From Methanosarcina horonobensis HB-1 = JCM 15518 (GTDB lineage Archaea; Halobacteriota; Methanosarcinia; Methanosarcinales; Methanosarcinaceae), in assembly GCF_000970285.1 (NCBI RefSeq), contig NZ_CP009516.1, forward strand, positions 4,939,036 through 5,003,035: a stretch of 64,000 nt of DNA, read 5' to 3'. The stretch's first letter is position 1. Every line of letters begins with the position of its first letter. Position numbers and translations under genes: made by a program. Below the pieces are notes generated by a model. That model did no database searches, was not told the DNA's origin, and saw only the letters and a list, made by a program, of their open reading frames with translations. Positions 55,010-64,000 of the stretch are shown here, one piece after another.

Positions 55010-56524
55010 TCAGTAGAAGAAAACATAAACTCCAGAGACCAGCAGAAAACTTACCACACCCATCAGAATGCCTCCAAGAGAGTATTTGACCTGAAAACCT
55101 CGGAGGGTTTAAGTTCTGCAAGTTCTCCAAAAATCCAGAAGAATGGATCATTGACGTGTGAAATCAGGAAAGTACCTGAGGCCATTGCAAGGATCAGAAT
55201 TTCCGGAGGAAGCCCGAGTTCCGGAACCAGAGGAAGTAAAAGAGATGGTGCAACAAGCATTGTTACGACCCTTGACCCCTGCACAGTTTGAAGAGCTGCT
55301 GCAACAAGAAATGGCACAAGGATATGAGGAAGACTAAGCTGCAGGAAAAGCCTGTCAAGGGCTTCCCCTGCCCCTGTCATGGCAAGAGTTGCCCCAATAG
55401 CTCCTCCCCCGCACAGGTCGAACAGGACAACACCACTTCTCCTTACGGCTTTTTCGACCAGGGTTCTAACCATTCCAAATCCCAGCGTTCTGCTGGAAAA
55501 AAATAGAAAGAAGGACCCCTATAAGCAATGCGACATTAGGGTTTCCCAGAAAAGCAAATAAAGGGTGAGGGTGCTCAAAGCCAGCCTGAAACAGAATGAG
55601 AAGCAAAGGAAGAAAGGAGAAGTAAAGGAAGAAAGATCGGAGCATAAGCTTCAAATCTGCCTGGTTTTCCGGTTTCTCTACTTTTCACTGTGTCTTCTAT
55701 CTGTACCTTATCATTTTTCTTCACTTCAATACCTTCAGCTCTGACAGCCTCAGCTTCAACAACCCTAGCTTCAACAGCCTTAGCTTCAACAACCTTAGTT
55801 TCAACAGCCTTTCTCTGTATTACTCCTGCCCCACTCTGTTGTGAAGTTTCTGCAACTTCTATAAATCCTGTTTCTGGAAATCCCATTTGAAACTTCCCCT
55901 GACTGTTATTTTTAAAAATTCTGGTAGTTTCAATCTTTTCTAATTTCCTGGCATAGAGATATCCTGCAGTAGAAGTGGGAACAGCAATAAGAAATCCTAG
56001 AATAATAAGCGTATCCTTATATGCTGAAAGCTCTTCTGCTGCCGATATAATCACAGGGGAAGGGTATACCAGATTAAATGAGGCAACAGCACCGAGTGCA
56101 AGTGCGGTTGCAGTGGAAATGGAGGGGTAATTGAGCCTGGAAGACAGTTCTTTTGCTATCGGGATAAAAATTACATAAGCAAGGATATAGCACATTGTTG
56201 GCACGGAAAAAAGGAAACCAAGAAGGCTCAGGGCAAGCAAAGGATTTTTGAAAAAGCGCATGATGTCAGAAGCTATTAAAGACATTCCCCCGGTCTTCTG
56301 GAGCAGAAGCCCGATAATACTTCCACTGGTGATAATAATAGCAAAACGAGAGAAGACGCTTCCCAGTCCCTGTGTTATTGCTTCGATATAAGCATGAGTT
56401 CTCCTGCGAGCACCCCTGTAAGAAGAGACACAAGAATAAGGCCAAGGAAAGGGTGCAACCTGAGTTTTGCTGTAAAAAGCAGTATGGTTACAAGGGCAAA
56501 AAGGAAAATAATGACAGGATGCAT
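55010..56524 (-). pseudogene. Frameshifted GntP-family permease
   Basis: Remnant of a gluconate/organic-acid permease of about 440-500 aa. Frame 1 from ATG 56524 reads MHPVIIFLFALVTILLFTAK.. to GELMLISKQ and stops. Frame 2 resumes within about 20 bp (YIEAITQGLGSVFSRFAIII) and runs to FLPLLLLSS. Frame 3 continues LPLLLILFQAGF to FFQQNAG. Frame 1' continues LGFGMVRTLVEKAVRRSGVV to FRSNTLLE, and a last shift gives GGILMGVVSFLLVSGVYVFFY. At least four indels are needed, so it is not a sequencing slip. The central loop holds a tandem VVEAKAVEA-type repeat (about 55750-55815). Confidence 0.85.
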
Positions 56525-56628
56525 ATGTTTCACTCTTTTGAAAGTATAAACAACAATGATTTATTGTCAATAAAAAATTTTCATTATTCAGATCTTACTC
56601 ATAATCTTTCAGACATTTTCTTGAGTTT

Positions 56629-57174
56629 TCAAACTTTTTCCTCAGGAAGCTGTTCAAAAGAAGGAGATGAAGTGGAAGAAGATAGCTGATCCAGTTCATC
56701 AATCTCTTCTTCTCCAAGCACTCTTGCAAGGTTCAGGAGAATAAGAAGCCTGCCCCCTATTTTTCCGACTCCATTAAAGTATTTCGAATTAATCTTTGAT
56801 TTAATCATGTCTGGAGTTGGTTCAATAGAAGAAAGGGATAATTTCAATATCCCACTTACGGAATTCACAAGCATTCCGATTGTTGTATCTCTAACTTCTA
56901 CTATAATAATTCTGGACAGGCTGTCATTTTCTCTGGAGTTGAAACCAAGGCGCCGATTGAGATCTATTACTACGATGATTTTTCCTCGCAGGTTAATTAA
57001 TCCCCTTACACATTCCGGAGCCTGAGGAACCCGGGTGATTTTTGAAAGCGGCATGATTTCGGAGACCTGCATGATATCGACCCCAAATTCTTCTCCTGAC
57101 AATTCAAAAACTACGAGTTGAAACGATTCTTCGAAGGACGATGAACCTCTCTCTTCTTGTCTTTCCTCAAACAT
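56629..57174 (-). CDS. cheW: Chemotaxis coupling protein CheW
   Basis: Links MCP signalling tips to CheA; 181 aa. The SH3-like double barrel is complete: QLVVFELSGEEFGVDIMQVSEIM, RVPQAPECVRGLINLRGKIIVVIDLNRRLG and IGMLVNSVSGILKLS. The tail after residue 160 is Ser/Glu-rich and not part of the fold. It starts 43 bp after the end of the MCP gene on the same strand, so it is co-transcribed with it. Confidence 0.95.
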   Translation of the reverse strand: MFEERQEERGSSSFEESFQLVVFELSGEEFGVDIMQVSEIMPLSKITRVPQAPECVRGLINLRGKIIVVIDLNRRLGFNSRENDSLSRIIIVEVRDTTIGMLVNSVSGILKLSLSSIEPTPDMIKSKINSKYFNGVGKIGGRLLILLNLARVLGEEEIDELDQLSSSTSSPSFEQLPEEKV

Positions 57175-57217
57175 CTTAATTCCTCAGGACCAATTTAAGG
57201 ATTTCAAGCAGCCATAT

Positions 57218-59287
57218 TCAAGTAGAAATACTTTCTAACTCTCCTTTTGAATTGCCAAGCCTGAATTTTTCAGTAGCTTTTTTCATCTTTTCCCCAAGCA
57301 AAGAGAGATCATTTGCCATGCTGGCAAGTTCAGACATTGAGGCGCTCTGTTCTTCCAGGGCTGCGGCAGTTTCCTGAGTCCCCGTAGCGGACTGTTCCGA
57401 TATAGAGGATATATCTTCCAGTGTAGAGGTAATTTCTTCAATGGACGCTGACTGCTCTTCTGTAGCAGCTGCAACATCTTCTATCATATTTGTGATTTCA
57501 TTGATTGTTGAGACAATCCCGGTAACCATCTCGACCTCTTCACTGACTGATATCGAGCCGTTCTTCACATTCTTTTTACTTGCCTCTATGCTTTCCACTG
57601 TGTCGCTGATACTTTCCCTGATTTCATCGATTAGCCTGGAAATATTTTTAGCTGCAGTTCCGGACTCTTCGGCAAGTTTGCGGACCTCATCGGCTACAAC
57701 AGAGAAACCTCTGCCATGTTCACCTGCCCGTGCGGCTTCAATTGCGGCATTCAATGCAAGCATATTGGTCTGGTCTGCGATTCTGGTTATCAGAGTTATA
57801 ATTTCATTGATTTGTTGAGACTTCGAGTCGAGTTCCTTGATAACATTTTCAGTCTCATCAACGGAAGAACGGATAAGGTCCATCTTTAAAAGGACATCTC
57901 GGGAAACACTTCCGATATTGTGAACAGTGTCATTCACCAGATTTGTACTCTTAGAAACTTTCTGGGTATTATCCGCAACTTCCTGGATGTTATGGGTCAT
58001 ATCCTGCATTGCATGAGTTATATCAACGATTTTTGTGCTCTGCATCTCTGCTCCGTTAGAGATTTCAGCTGCGGTTTCTGAAATTCTTCTTGATGCAGAT
58101 GCTACTTCTTCTGAAGAGGCAGACATTTCTTCCGAGAGTGTGGCAAGGTGCAATGAACCGTCCTGAATTTCTTTGATCAGGTTGCACAGGTTTTCAACCA
58201 TTGCTTTAAAGGCCTCTGAGAGCTGGAAAATCTCACTTCTCGATGAACCTTTAATATCAACATTAAGGTTTCCTTCCGAAACCATATCAGCAGCTTCAAG
58301 CAATTCGTAGATGGGTTTTCTGTAAATGTTCAGAATCACAAAAACAAGTAAAGCGCCAATAAGCATTGAAAGGAAGCTTACCAGAAAGATCTTGTTTATG
58401 GAGTTCACAATCAGCGTATCCAGTTTGCCTTTCTGATCAGCACTGGCAGCTGCAGCTACCTCTCCAACCTGTGAAGCTATAGCTGTCATATTTTTCTCTT
58501 CAATCATTTTTCTTTCTTCAAGAACCTTAAACTGCTCAAAATCAGCCTGGAAATTCTCTGCACTTGTAAGTATTTCCTTTCCTGCGGCAATATTCTCAGG
58601 TCTTTCCATTCGCCCGTTTAAGTCTGTGGAAAGTTCAATGACATCTTCCATAAACGTATCGAAGTTATCTGCATACTGCTGGCCAGGATTCATGGCATAG
58701 TTTTGATACTCGTTTCTGGCTTTCATCGTCAATACAATAATCCTCTGAGCACTTTCGGCGTTGGAGAATTTTCTCTCGAGAGTTTCATTTGGATATCCGG
58801 CCTCAAATTCCTCCCTGTACTGAGTCATTTGATTTTTAGAAAGCTCATCTGCATTTGTTACTAGAGCCTCACTATCTATAGCCAGTTTATCTTTTACATC
58901 TGCCTGTTCTTTATCAGCTTCGATGTATTTGTCAAAAGCTTTCCGAAAATCGCTGGAAGATGCGAGAACGAGATCCATTCTGTCGCGGTTCACGGGGTCC
59001 AGGTAGCCTATGTATATTTCTTTGGATATTGCTGCCTGCGTGGGCACTTGATCAAGATAATAATAAACCTCTTCTTTGTGAGCAGGATCGCCGTGAATAA
59101 TGTAACTTTCCTCAGCTTGCAGAGCTTCCTGCATGTTATTCATGATAAAAGTCATATTCTGGATAGCCCGGCTCTTTTTCTCGACTTCGTTCATACCTTG
59201 ATAACCCGTATATCCCACAAAAAAGATCAAAACCAGGAGTAGGGCAAATCCTATCACCACATGCCCTATTTTTGTGCTTTTATACAT
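57218..59287 (-). CDS. Methyl-accepting chemotaxis protein
   Basis: Transmembrane chemoreceptor, 689 aa. TM1 is at about 8-28 and TM2 at about 296-318. The 265-residue outer segment between them is all-helical ([15 protein letters not shown].., [18 protein letters not shown]..), suggesting a helical-bundle sensor rather than a PAS/Cache domain. HAMP follows (about 320-372), then the long signalling hairpin with the tip at about 505-535 ([30 protein letters not shown]). Gln/Glu pairs in the flanking helices ([10 protein letters not shown]) could be methylation sites, though CheB here is broken. The ligand is unknown. Confidence 0.93.
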   Translation of the reverse strand: MYKSTKIGHVVIGFALLLVLIFFVGYTGYQGMNEVEKKSRAIQNMTFIMNNMQEALQAEESYIIHGDPAHKEEVYYYLDQVPTQAAISKEIYIGYLDPVNRDRMDLVLASSSDFRKAFDKYIEADKEQADVKDKLAIDSEALVTNADELSKNQMTQYREEFEAGYPNETLERKFSNAESAQRIIVLTMKARNEYQNYAMNPGQQYADNFDTFMEDVIELSTDLNGRMERPENIAAGKEILTSAENFQADFEQFKVLEERKMIEEKNMTAIASQVGEVAAAASADQKGKLDTLIVNSINKIFLVSFLSMLIGALLVFVILNIYRKPIYELLEAADMVSEGNLNVDIKGSSRSEIFQLSEAFKAMVENLCNLIKEIQDGSLHLATLSEEMSASSEEVASASRRISETAAEISNGAEMQSTKIVDITHAMQDMTHNIQEVADNTQKVSKSTNLVNDTVHNIGSVSRDVLLKMDLIRSSVDETENVIKELDSKSQQINEIITLITRIADQTNMLALNAAIEAARAGEHGRGFSVVADEVRKLAEESGTAAKNISRLIDEIRESISDTVESIEASKKNVKNGSISVSEEVEMVTGIVSTINEITNMIEDVAAATEEQSASIEEITSTLEDISSISEQSATGTQETAAALEEQSASMSELASMANDLSLLGEKMKKATEKFRLGNSKGELESIST

Positions 59288-59559
59288 CTATTTCACCCGT
59301 GCTTCCAGTTTCTTAGTCTCTTTAGCTCTTTCTATTTTGCAGCCTAATATAATCCACAGGCAATACCTGTCGAGGGACAGAAAAATATAAACGACATAAA
59401 GGTTTTTATCCAGATTTCCCAACCGGTATTTAATATAGATTATTTAAGAATTCATAAATTTTTTGATTCCTTAAAAGAGTAAGAACCTCAAATATTAGGA
59501 GAACCAAAAATTTTGCATCCATAGTGAATACTCCTTCAGGAAACATTACTCAGGAAAAC

Positions 59560-59940
59560 TCAATGAAGAGAATTGGGTACTTTCAGAAACTCTTTGATTT
59601 GAGATCCGAAACTATCAAAATTTATGGGTTTGGAAAGGATAGCGTGACAACCGGCTTTAAGAAATTTCTGTTTACTTTCAGGATCGCAATGTCCTGTGAC
59701 AGCGACCACTTTTATGTTTTGTGTATCAGGGTTGCACTTTATTCGCTGAAGCAGTTCAAGACCATGCATTTTTGGAAGTTCCATATCCATCAATACAAGA
59801 TCAACTTTGACCTTGTTGAGAACTTCCAGAGCCTCAAAGCCGTTTTTTGCCTTCTTCGGATCATATCCGCAGGATTTCAGAAGATCAGCTTCAATAACAA
59901 GATTAAGCAGGTTATCCTCAACTATCAGGATTTCAGGCAT
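59560..59940 (-). CDS. Single-domain response regulator (DivK-like)
   Basis: A receiver domain alone, 126 aa. Acidic pair in ILIVEDN, phospho-acceptor Asp52 in LVLMDMELPKMHG, Thr in VVAVTGH and Lys in ILSKPIN are intact. The NLVIEADLL and GYDPKKAKNG region is DivK/CheY-like; it differs clearly from the cheY at 61157. It lies 272 bp upstream of the MCP gene on the same strand, so it may be a second output or a phosphate sink for the local CheA. Confidence 0.88.
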   Translation of the reverse strand: MPEILIVEDNLLNLVIEADLLKSCGYDPKKAKNGFEALEVLNKVKVDLVLMDMELPKMHGLELLQRIKCNPDTQNIKVVAVTGHCDPESKQKFLKAGCHAILSKPINFDSFGSQIKEFLKVPNSLH

Positions 59941-59980
59941 TTGATCAGCTCCTGTACTTACTCGAGAGTTCTTTGAACGA

Positions 59981-60033
59981 GATTCTTTCAGAGATGTCGT
60001 TCTTAAGGGATTCTTTCAAAGATGTCGTTCTTA
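59981..60033. repeat. 25-bp direct repeat upstream of the receiver gene
   Basis: gattctttca-gagatgtcgttctta at 59981-60005 and gattctttca-aagatgtcgttctta at 60009-60033, 24 of 25 positions equal, 3 bp apart, about 40 bp before the start of the minus-strand receiver gene. Confidence 0.85.
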
Positions 60034-60695
60034 GAGGAGATACTTTTGGAAACGATTTTATAATCTGGAACAGATAAACGGCTTAAGGATATGATATCCT
60101 AATTATCTGAATAAACTATCTTACTCCGCTGGTAAAAATTCTATTCTATAATTTCTAAGTTTTTTATCATACACAAATTTCCTCTATGTTAGCATTTCAG
60201 GGTACAATGCGTAAGATTTAAAGGCAGATCGGTTGGAATTTGCAGGCTAGCGTTCAAACACGTACAACTAAATCTTAACACCAAATAGAGTGAGTTTAGT
60301 GACAAAAAGAAGACATTCAGTTCCCAGTGTTGATCCTTTACTTAACAATATATCGATAGCAGTAAATTTACCGACTTAGTAAAGATAATAAATTCCCGTC
60401 TGATATAAAGTTATTTATTAAGATTTATATTATTAATTTAATATATAAATAAGAGATGAATATTTACTTTGTTTATATATTTTGAGGAAAATTAAATTGT
60501 ATATATTATACGAAAATTTATGCGAAAATAAAAATCTTCAAGCCTTTTGCATCCATCCTGGTTAGTGGCGTACTTTGATAGACTTAAAGAAAATTTTTTT
60601 AATAATTAATAAATTTTTAGGAACATTTGTTAACCTGCAAGAATGCCAAAATTAAGACAAGCTTTTACACAATTTGTTAAAGATAATTAAAAAAG

Positions 60696-60705
60696 TTTAA
60701 TATAG
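60696..60705 (+). promoter_or_regulatory. Box A for the candidate RNA
   Basis: tttaatatag preceded by the purine run aaaaaag (BRE-like). The predicted start, 25-27 bp downstream of its centre, falls at about 60725-60730, a few bases before the first stem of the structured element. Confidence 0.4.
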
Positions 60706-60734
60706 CTGATCTTGCATATACTTTTTCACTTTAA

Positions 60735-60836
60735 CAAGAAAGACTAGCGTGAGCAAGAAAACTTGCGTTAACCAATTACACTAACCTTAAGTGTACCTTC
60801 GCTAGAATTTCTTTACTTTCAGTTTCAGCGAAATTC
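60735..60836 (+). ncRNA. Candidate three-way-junction RNA or cheY leader element
   Basis: Closing stem: 60736-60741 aagaaa pairs with 60808-60813 tttctt, then a 2x2 GA/AA internal loop, then ctagcg (60744-60749) pairs with cgctag (60800-60805). Inside are two perfect hairpins: gcaag-aaaa-cttgc (60753-60766) and tacact-aacctta-agtgta (60777-60795). Further, gaatttc (60805-60811), part of the closing stem, can instead pair with gaaattc (60830-60836), giving two exclusive folds. It is on the cheY strand, 320 bp upstream. It may be a free small RNA or a 5' leader switch. No known family was recognised. Confidence 0.4.
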
Positions 60837-61156
60837 TTCAGTAATTATCTCAATAAAAGTTTTTCAATAACCATCTCAAAAGGAATTTTTCGATAATCAT
60901 CTATATGAATTTTTCAATAACTGTTTCAACATGACCTTCGGTTGCTATATAATCTTCGGTTAATATCACAATACCAGAGGCTAAAAGAAAAGAAACAAAA
61001 CTACAAACCTGGCATGGTTATACGATTACTCTGAATCTAAGGATTTTCAAAAGATTAATGAGGCCAGAACAGCTCTAAAAAGCTTTTGATTTAAAATAGA
61101 AGGCAATACTGCCATAAAAGACATTTAAATCCAATAAAAATAAGGAAGGTATGTAA

Positions 61157-61522
61157 ATGGCAAGAGTTATGATCGTGGACGATGCCGAATTTATGCGAAT
61201 GATAATCAGAGACATCCTTCTAAAGCACGGACACGAGGTAGTTGCTGAGGTAGGGGACGGAGAAGAAGCAATTCAGACATACCTTGAGGTAAAACCTGAC
61301 CTTGTATTAATGGATATAATAATGCCAGATATGGATGGCAAAGAGGCGTTGCAAAAACTTCTTTTAATGGACCCTGATGCGAAAGTAGTAATGTGTTCTT
61401 CTCTTGGGCAGCAGGCTCTGATAACCGAGTCTATTAAAATAGGTGCCATGGGTTTCATAATAAAACCTTTTGAGCCTGATGGCATGCTGGATGTAATTAA
61501 AAAAATTGCTGAACCTAATTAA
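61157..61522 (+). CDS. cheY: Chemotaxis response regulator CheY
   Basis: Single receiver domain, 121 aa: MARVMIVDDAEFMRMIIRDI.., acidic pair Asp8-Asp9, phospho-acceptor Asp53 in LVLMDIIMPDMDGKEAL, Ser/Thr site in VVMCSSLGQQ and Lys in IIKPFEPDG. It is the archaeal CheY type that signals through CheF-like adaptors to the archaellum motor. GGAAGGT precedes the ATG by 6 nt. First gene of the rightward chemotaxis unit; a 1.2-kb spacer with the RNA candidate lies upstream. Confidence 0.95.
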   Translation: MARVMIVDDAEFMRMIIRDILLKHGHEVVAEVGDGEEAIQTYLEVKPDLVLMDIIMPDMDGKEALQKLLLMDPDAKVVMCSSLGQQALITESIKIGAMGFIIKPFEPDGMLDVIKKIAEPN

Positions 61523-61774
61523 CAAAATCGGGCAGCAAGTCCAGAACTAAATGATTGGTTATCGGTATCACGTACTAATTCAATATCAAGTTACTGATGT
61601 CAATATCAAGTTAATGTTATCGTAATCAAGTTACTGGTATCATATTGATGGATAACATTTGAGTGTGAATAAATTAACCTGACCTCCAGTTAAGACAAAA
61701 TGAATCGGATAAGTCAAATAAAAATAGATTTAAATGGATTTTAAGTAAAACAATTCAACAAAAAGTGCTTGTAG

Positions 61775-62736
61775 ATGATTATCCGCGCCATAGTAGACGA
61801 TTCTGCTTTGATTCGCAAAGTTCTTTCCGACATTCTGAACCGGGATCCAAAGATCAGTGTTATCGGAACTGCAGTCAACGGGAAGGAAGGTCTTGAAAAA
61901 GTCAAGAAACTTAGGCCTGACGTAGTACTTCTGGATAACATAATGCCTGTTCTTGACGGCCTTAAGACTCTTAACCATATTATGAAAGAATGTCCAACTC
62001 CTGTTATTATAATGTCGGCTCTGGGGGAAAGAGCTGAAGAGATTACCCTTACAGCTTTTGAGTATGGAGCAGTGGAAGTAATCGAAAAACCCTCAGGTAT
62101 TCTCAGTCAGAACATGCCTGAGATGGCAGAGAAAATTTGCAGAAAAATCAGGACAGCCTCAAAAGCTAACTTAAAAAACCTGGAGCGTATGCGAGGTTTG
62201 GAGCCCTGAAACCAGGGAAAAAGTGAGAAAAAAGAGAGTTCTTGTAGTACAGCACATGCCTTCAGGTTTTACAGCATCTCTCTAAAGAACTTGATAAAAA
62301 GTCAGTTCTCAGAGTAAAAGAGGCACAGGAAGGAGATAGAGTGGAAGAAGGAACTGTGCTTATAGCTCCATAGCTTCGGGTAATTACCACATGGAAATTA
62401 TACGAAATAAAGTAAACGGCCTTGAAGGAAAGGCAGTGCATTTATCTTGTGGCCCTAAAGAATTGGGATCCAGACCTTCAGCAAATGTTCTTTTCAGATC
62501 AGTTGCCCCGATTTACGGTTCCAGAGTTATTTCTCTTATTCTTACCGGAATGTACTACGACAGAGCGGATGGAGCTGAAGAGATTAAAAAGATGAGAGGC
62601 AAAATAATCGCTAGAAGCCCAAAGTTCATTTGTGGTATATGGAATGCCTGGAGAGATTGTAAGACAAAACCTGGCAGATATCGTGCTCCCGGATAAAATG
62701 GCTGAAGAAATTATCAGAATGATTGTATCAGAATGA
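61775..62736 (+). pseudogene. cheB: CheB methylesterase, broken
   Basis: The receiver half is intact as a 144-codon frame (MIIRAIVDDSALIRKVLSDI.., acceptor Asp in VVLLDNIMPVLDG, Lys in VIEKPSG) ending in TGA at 62207. Remains of the methylesterase domain follow in shifting frames: RVLVVQHMPSGFTASL then stop; KELDKKSVLRVKEAQEGDRV..GTVLIAP then stop; GNYHMEIIRNKVNGLEG.. to LTGMYYDRADGAEEIKKM; and finally VVYGMPGEIVRQNLADIVLP to 62736. The GASTGGP segment with the catalytic Ser is missing altogether. At least four lesions: methylesterase activity is lost, though the receiver could still be made. Confidence 0.88.
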
Positions 62737-62848
62737 TTGAACAAACTTATGAAAACAACTGAATGAAGTTTAAAGTAGAATAATCTAATAATTTCTTATT
62801 CACCGGAAATTCAGGCAATTTTCAGGACTATAAAAGGCAGGCAAAATC

Positions 62849-64000
62849 ATGGATATGTCAAAATATACGGGCATTTTCAGGTCCGAATCTGAAAAAAACA
62901 TTAAGGAAATGAGTGATTCCCTGCTATCGCTTGAACAGGATCCTGAAAACGCGGAACAGATAAATGTACTATTCCGTGCAGCTCATACTTTCAAAGGCAT
63001 GGCTGCAACCATGGGATTCAAGCAAATTGTCGAACTAACACATGAGATGGAAAGCCTGATTGATAGATTCCGTACAGGAAAGCTAACCCTTGATTCTTTT
63101 TTAATTGATATTCTTTTAGAATGTTTGGACTCTCTGGAAGGACTTGTTGACAATGTTTGCACAGGCCTGGAAAACAAAATAGAAAAAATAGAAGAGAGAA
63201 AAAACGATGTAAATGAAGGTAATAATTCCTATCCTGATGCCGAAAAGATTCTGAAAACTCTCAGAAATATAAATGCTCCTTCAGAAGATATCCCTCGAAA
63301 AAATGAATCCAATACCTTTTCTACAAATAAAAAGAGGAGAGAAGAAGAAGGAAAAGAAAGATTCGAAAAAGAGGAAGAGGAAAGAAGAGAGAAAGAAGAA
63401 AGTAGAAGAGAGGAGAAAAAGGAGAGAGAGGAAAGAAAAGAGAGAGAGGAGAGGAAAAAAGAGGAGGAAAAGGAGGGAAAGGAAGAAAGAGAAAGAAGAG
63501 AGGAGAAAAAAGAAGAAAGAAAGGAGAAAGGAGAAGAAAGAAAGGAGAAAGGAGAAGAAAGAAAGGAGAAAGGAGAAAAAGAAAAGGAATCCGAAAGCAT
63601 AAATGAAGAACGAAAAGAAAATGAAAGCTTTACTTATTATGAGCTGGGTTTCAGAGTAAAAGAGATGCAAGGCTCAATAATGCAGAGTTCAAAGGCACAG
63701 AGCTCAAAGACACAGGGCTTAAAAATACAAGGTCCAAAGATACAGAGTTCAAGGATTAGCACGGAACAACTAGATAAACTGATGAATCTTGTTGGCGAAC
63801 TCGTAATCAATAGAAGCAGAGTAAAAGAGCTTACAGGAGAAGCGAAATCAAAAGATCTGGAGTTTGCACTCTCCGATTATCAGAAGCTGACCAGAGAACT
63901 TCAGGAAGAAGTATTAGAAATAAGAATGGTTCCTCTGGATCATATAACCAATATGTATCCAAGAATGATAAGGGATCTTTCAAGAGCACAAAATAAGAAA
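62849..64000 (+). CDS. cheA: Chemotaxis histidine kinase CheA, partial
   Basis: 384 codons of the 5' part, open to the window edge. The HPt domain (1-110) has the phosphorylated His46 in FRAAHTFKGMAATMG. Then, where CheA normally has P2, comes a strongly charged Lys/Glu/Arg linker (about 160-248, with EERKEKG three times) and a short repeat region (about 270-302, QSSKAQSSKTQGLKIQG..). The P3 dimerisation helices begin at STEQLDKLMNLVGELVINRSRV (about 305) and the kinase domain at LEIRMVPLDHITNMYPRMIRDLS. AAGGCAGG precedes ATG 62849. The ATP-binding boxes and CheW-binding domain lie outside the window. Confidence 0.93.
   Translation, partial: MDMSKYTGIFRSESEKNIKEMSDSLLSLEQDPENAEQINVLFRAAHTFKGMAATMGFKQIVELTHEMESLIDRFRTGKLTLDSFLIDILLECLDSLEGLVDNVCTGLENKIEKIEERKNDVNEGNNSYPDAEKILKTLRNINAPSEDIPRKNESNTFSTNKKRREEEGKERFEKEEEERREKEESRREEKKEREERKEREERKKEEEKEGKEERERREEKKEERKEKGEERKEKGEERKEKGEKEKESESINEERKENESFTYYELGFRVKEMQGSIMQSSKAQSSKTQGLKIQGPKIQSSRISTEQLDKLMNLVGELVINRSRVKELTGEAKSKDLEFALSDYQKLTRELQEEVLEIRMVPLDHITNMYPRMIRDLSRAQNKK
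63404..63589 (+). repeat. 186-bp pure purine tract in cheA
   Basis: Every plus-strand base from 63404 to 63589 is A or G. It includes three perfect tandem 21-bp units (gaagaaagaaaggagaaagg plus a) at 63512, 63533 and 63554, coding EERKEKG. Such tracts can form triplex DNA and change length by slippage in 21-bp, in-frame steps. Confidence 0.9.

Larger units (their letters stand above)
59941..61156. other. 1.2-kb spacer between divergent chemotaxis units
   Basis: No protein gene is supported. It holds the 25-bp direct repeat at 59981, the candidate structured RNA at 60735-60836 and its box A, and AT-rich repeats (tttttcaataac, tttttcgataatcatc at 60850-60925; cttcggttgctatataat / cttcggttaatat near 60938). 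The last 20 bases carry the GGAAGGT ribosome site of cheY. Confidence 0.55.

Noticed and set aside
63229-63670. Ser/Phe/Leu-rich frames antisense to cheA
   Set aside because: They are the reverse reading of the purine tract and are low-complexity throughout.

Overview
The window is a 64 kb piece of a methanogen genome of the Methanosarcina type. The archaeal and euryarchaeal markers are aRF1, RadB, the small subunit of DNA polymerase D, the Taw1 wyosine enzyme, Sec61-beta, TRAM-domain mini-proteins, archaeal signal peptidase with a Ser/His pair, a four-gene PorCDAB pyruvate synthase and an S-layer protein carrying two copies of the Methanosarcina S-layer (DUF1608) domain. Spacers are long and AT-rich, and several starts sit about 26 nt below a TATA box, as expected for archaeal promoters. 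The exact species cannot be read from the sequence alone.

Layout. 1-9 kb (minus strand): exopolyphosphatase (partial), polyphosphate kinase, a MutS2-like ATPase, a wrecked winged-helix ATPase gene, an anchored alpha/beta hydrolase and Sec61-beta. 9-19 kb: MtnA-type isomerase, inositol-phosphate synthase, RadB, an anaerobic ribonucleotide reductase set (nrdH-like redoxin, nrdD, nrdG) and thiL. 19-27 kb: S-layer protein, an HTH regulator divergent from an SsuA/TauA-type ABC importer, and a bactofilin-like protein. 27-32 kb: four tandem TRAM genes plus the stump of a fifth, tRNA-Lys(CUU), a ribbon-helix-helix protein, and two tandem MetE-like methyltransferases. 32-46 kb: an asparagine-synthase-like protein, argS, aRF1, taw1, the PolD small subunit, signal peptidase and a dihydrouridine synthase. 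46-50 kb: porCDAB with its own promoter and terminator. 51-57 kb: a znu-type metal importer with its DtxR-like regulator, then a GntP-family permease broken by several frameshifts. 56-64 kb: a divergent chemotaxis locus: receiver, MCP and CheW to the left, CheY, a ruined CheB and CheA to the right.

How it fits together. Most genes are housekeeping or information-processing and stand alone with long spacers. The clear operons are nrdH-nrdD-nrdG, the ABC importer, porCDAB, znuACB and the chemotaxis units. Gene decay is frequent: the ATPase remnant, the GntP permease, CheB, the fifth TRAM copy and possibly an archaemetzincin stump.

The most unusual items are: (i) a candidate three-way-junction RNA with its own TATA box in the 1.2 kb spacer between the two chemotaxis units, with an alternative pairing that could make it a switch; (ii) the TRAM gene array with a recognisable dead copy; (iii) two MetE-like enzymes that lack the usual HxC zinc-ligand pair; (iv) perfect palindromes upstream of thiL and nrdH; (v) five exact-length 13-bp repeats running into the nrdG start; (vi) a CheA whose P2 region is replaced by a Lys/Glu/Arg linker encoded by a 186-bp pure purine tract.
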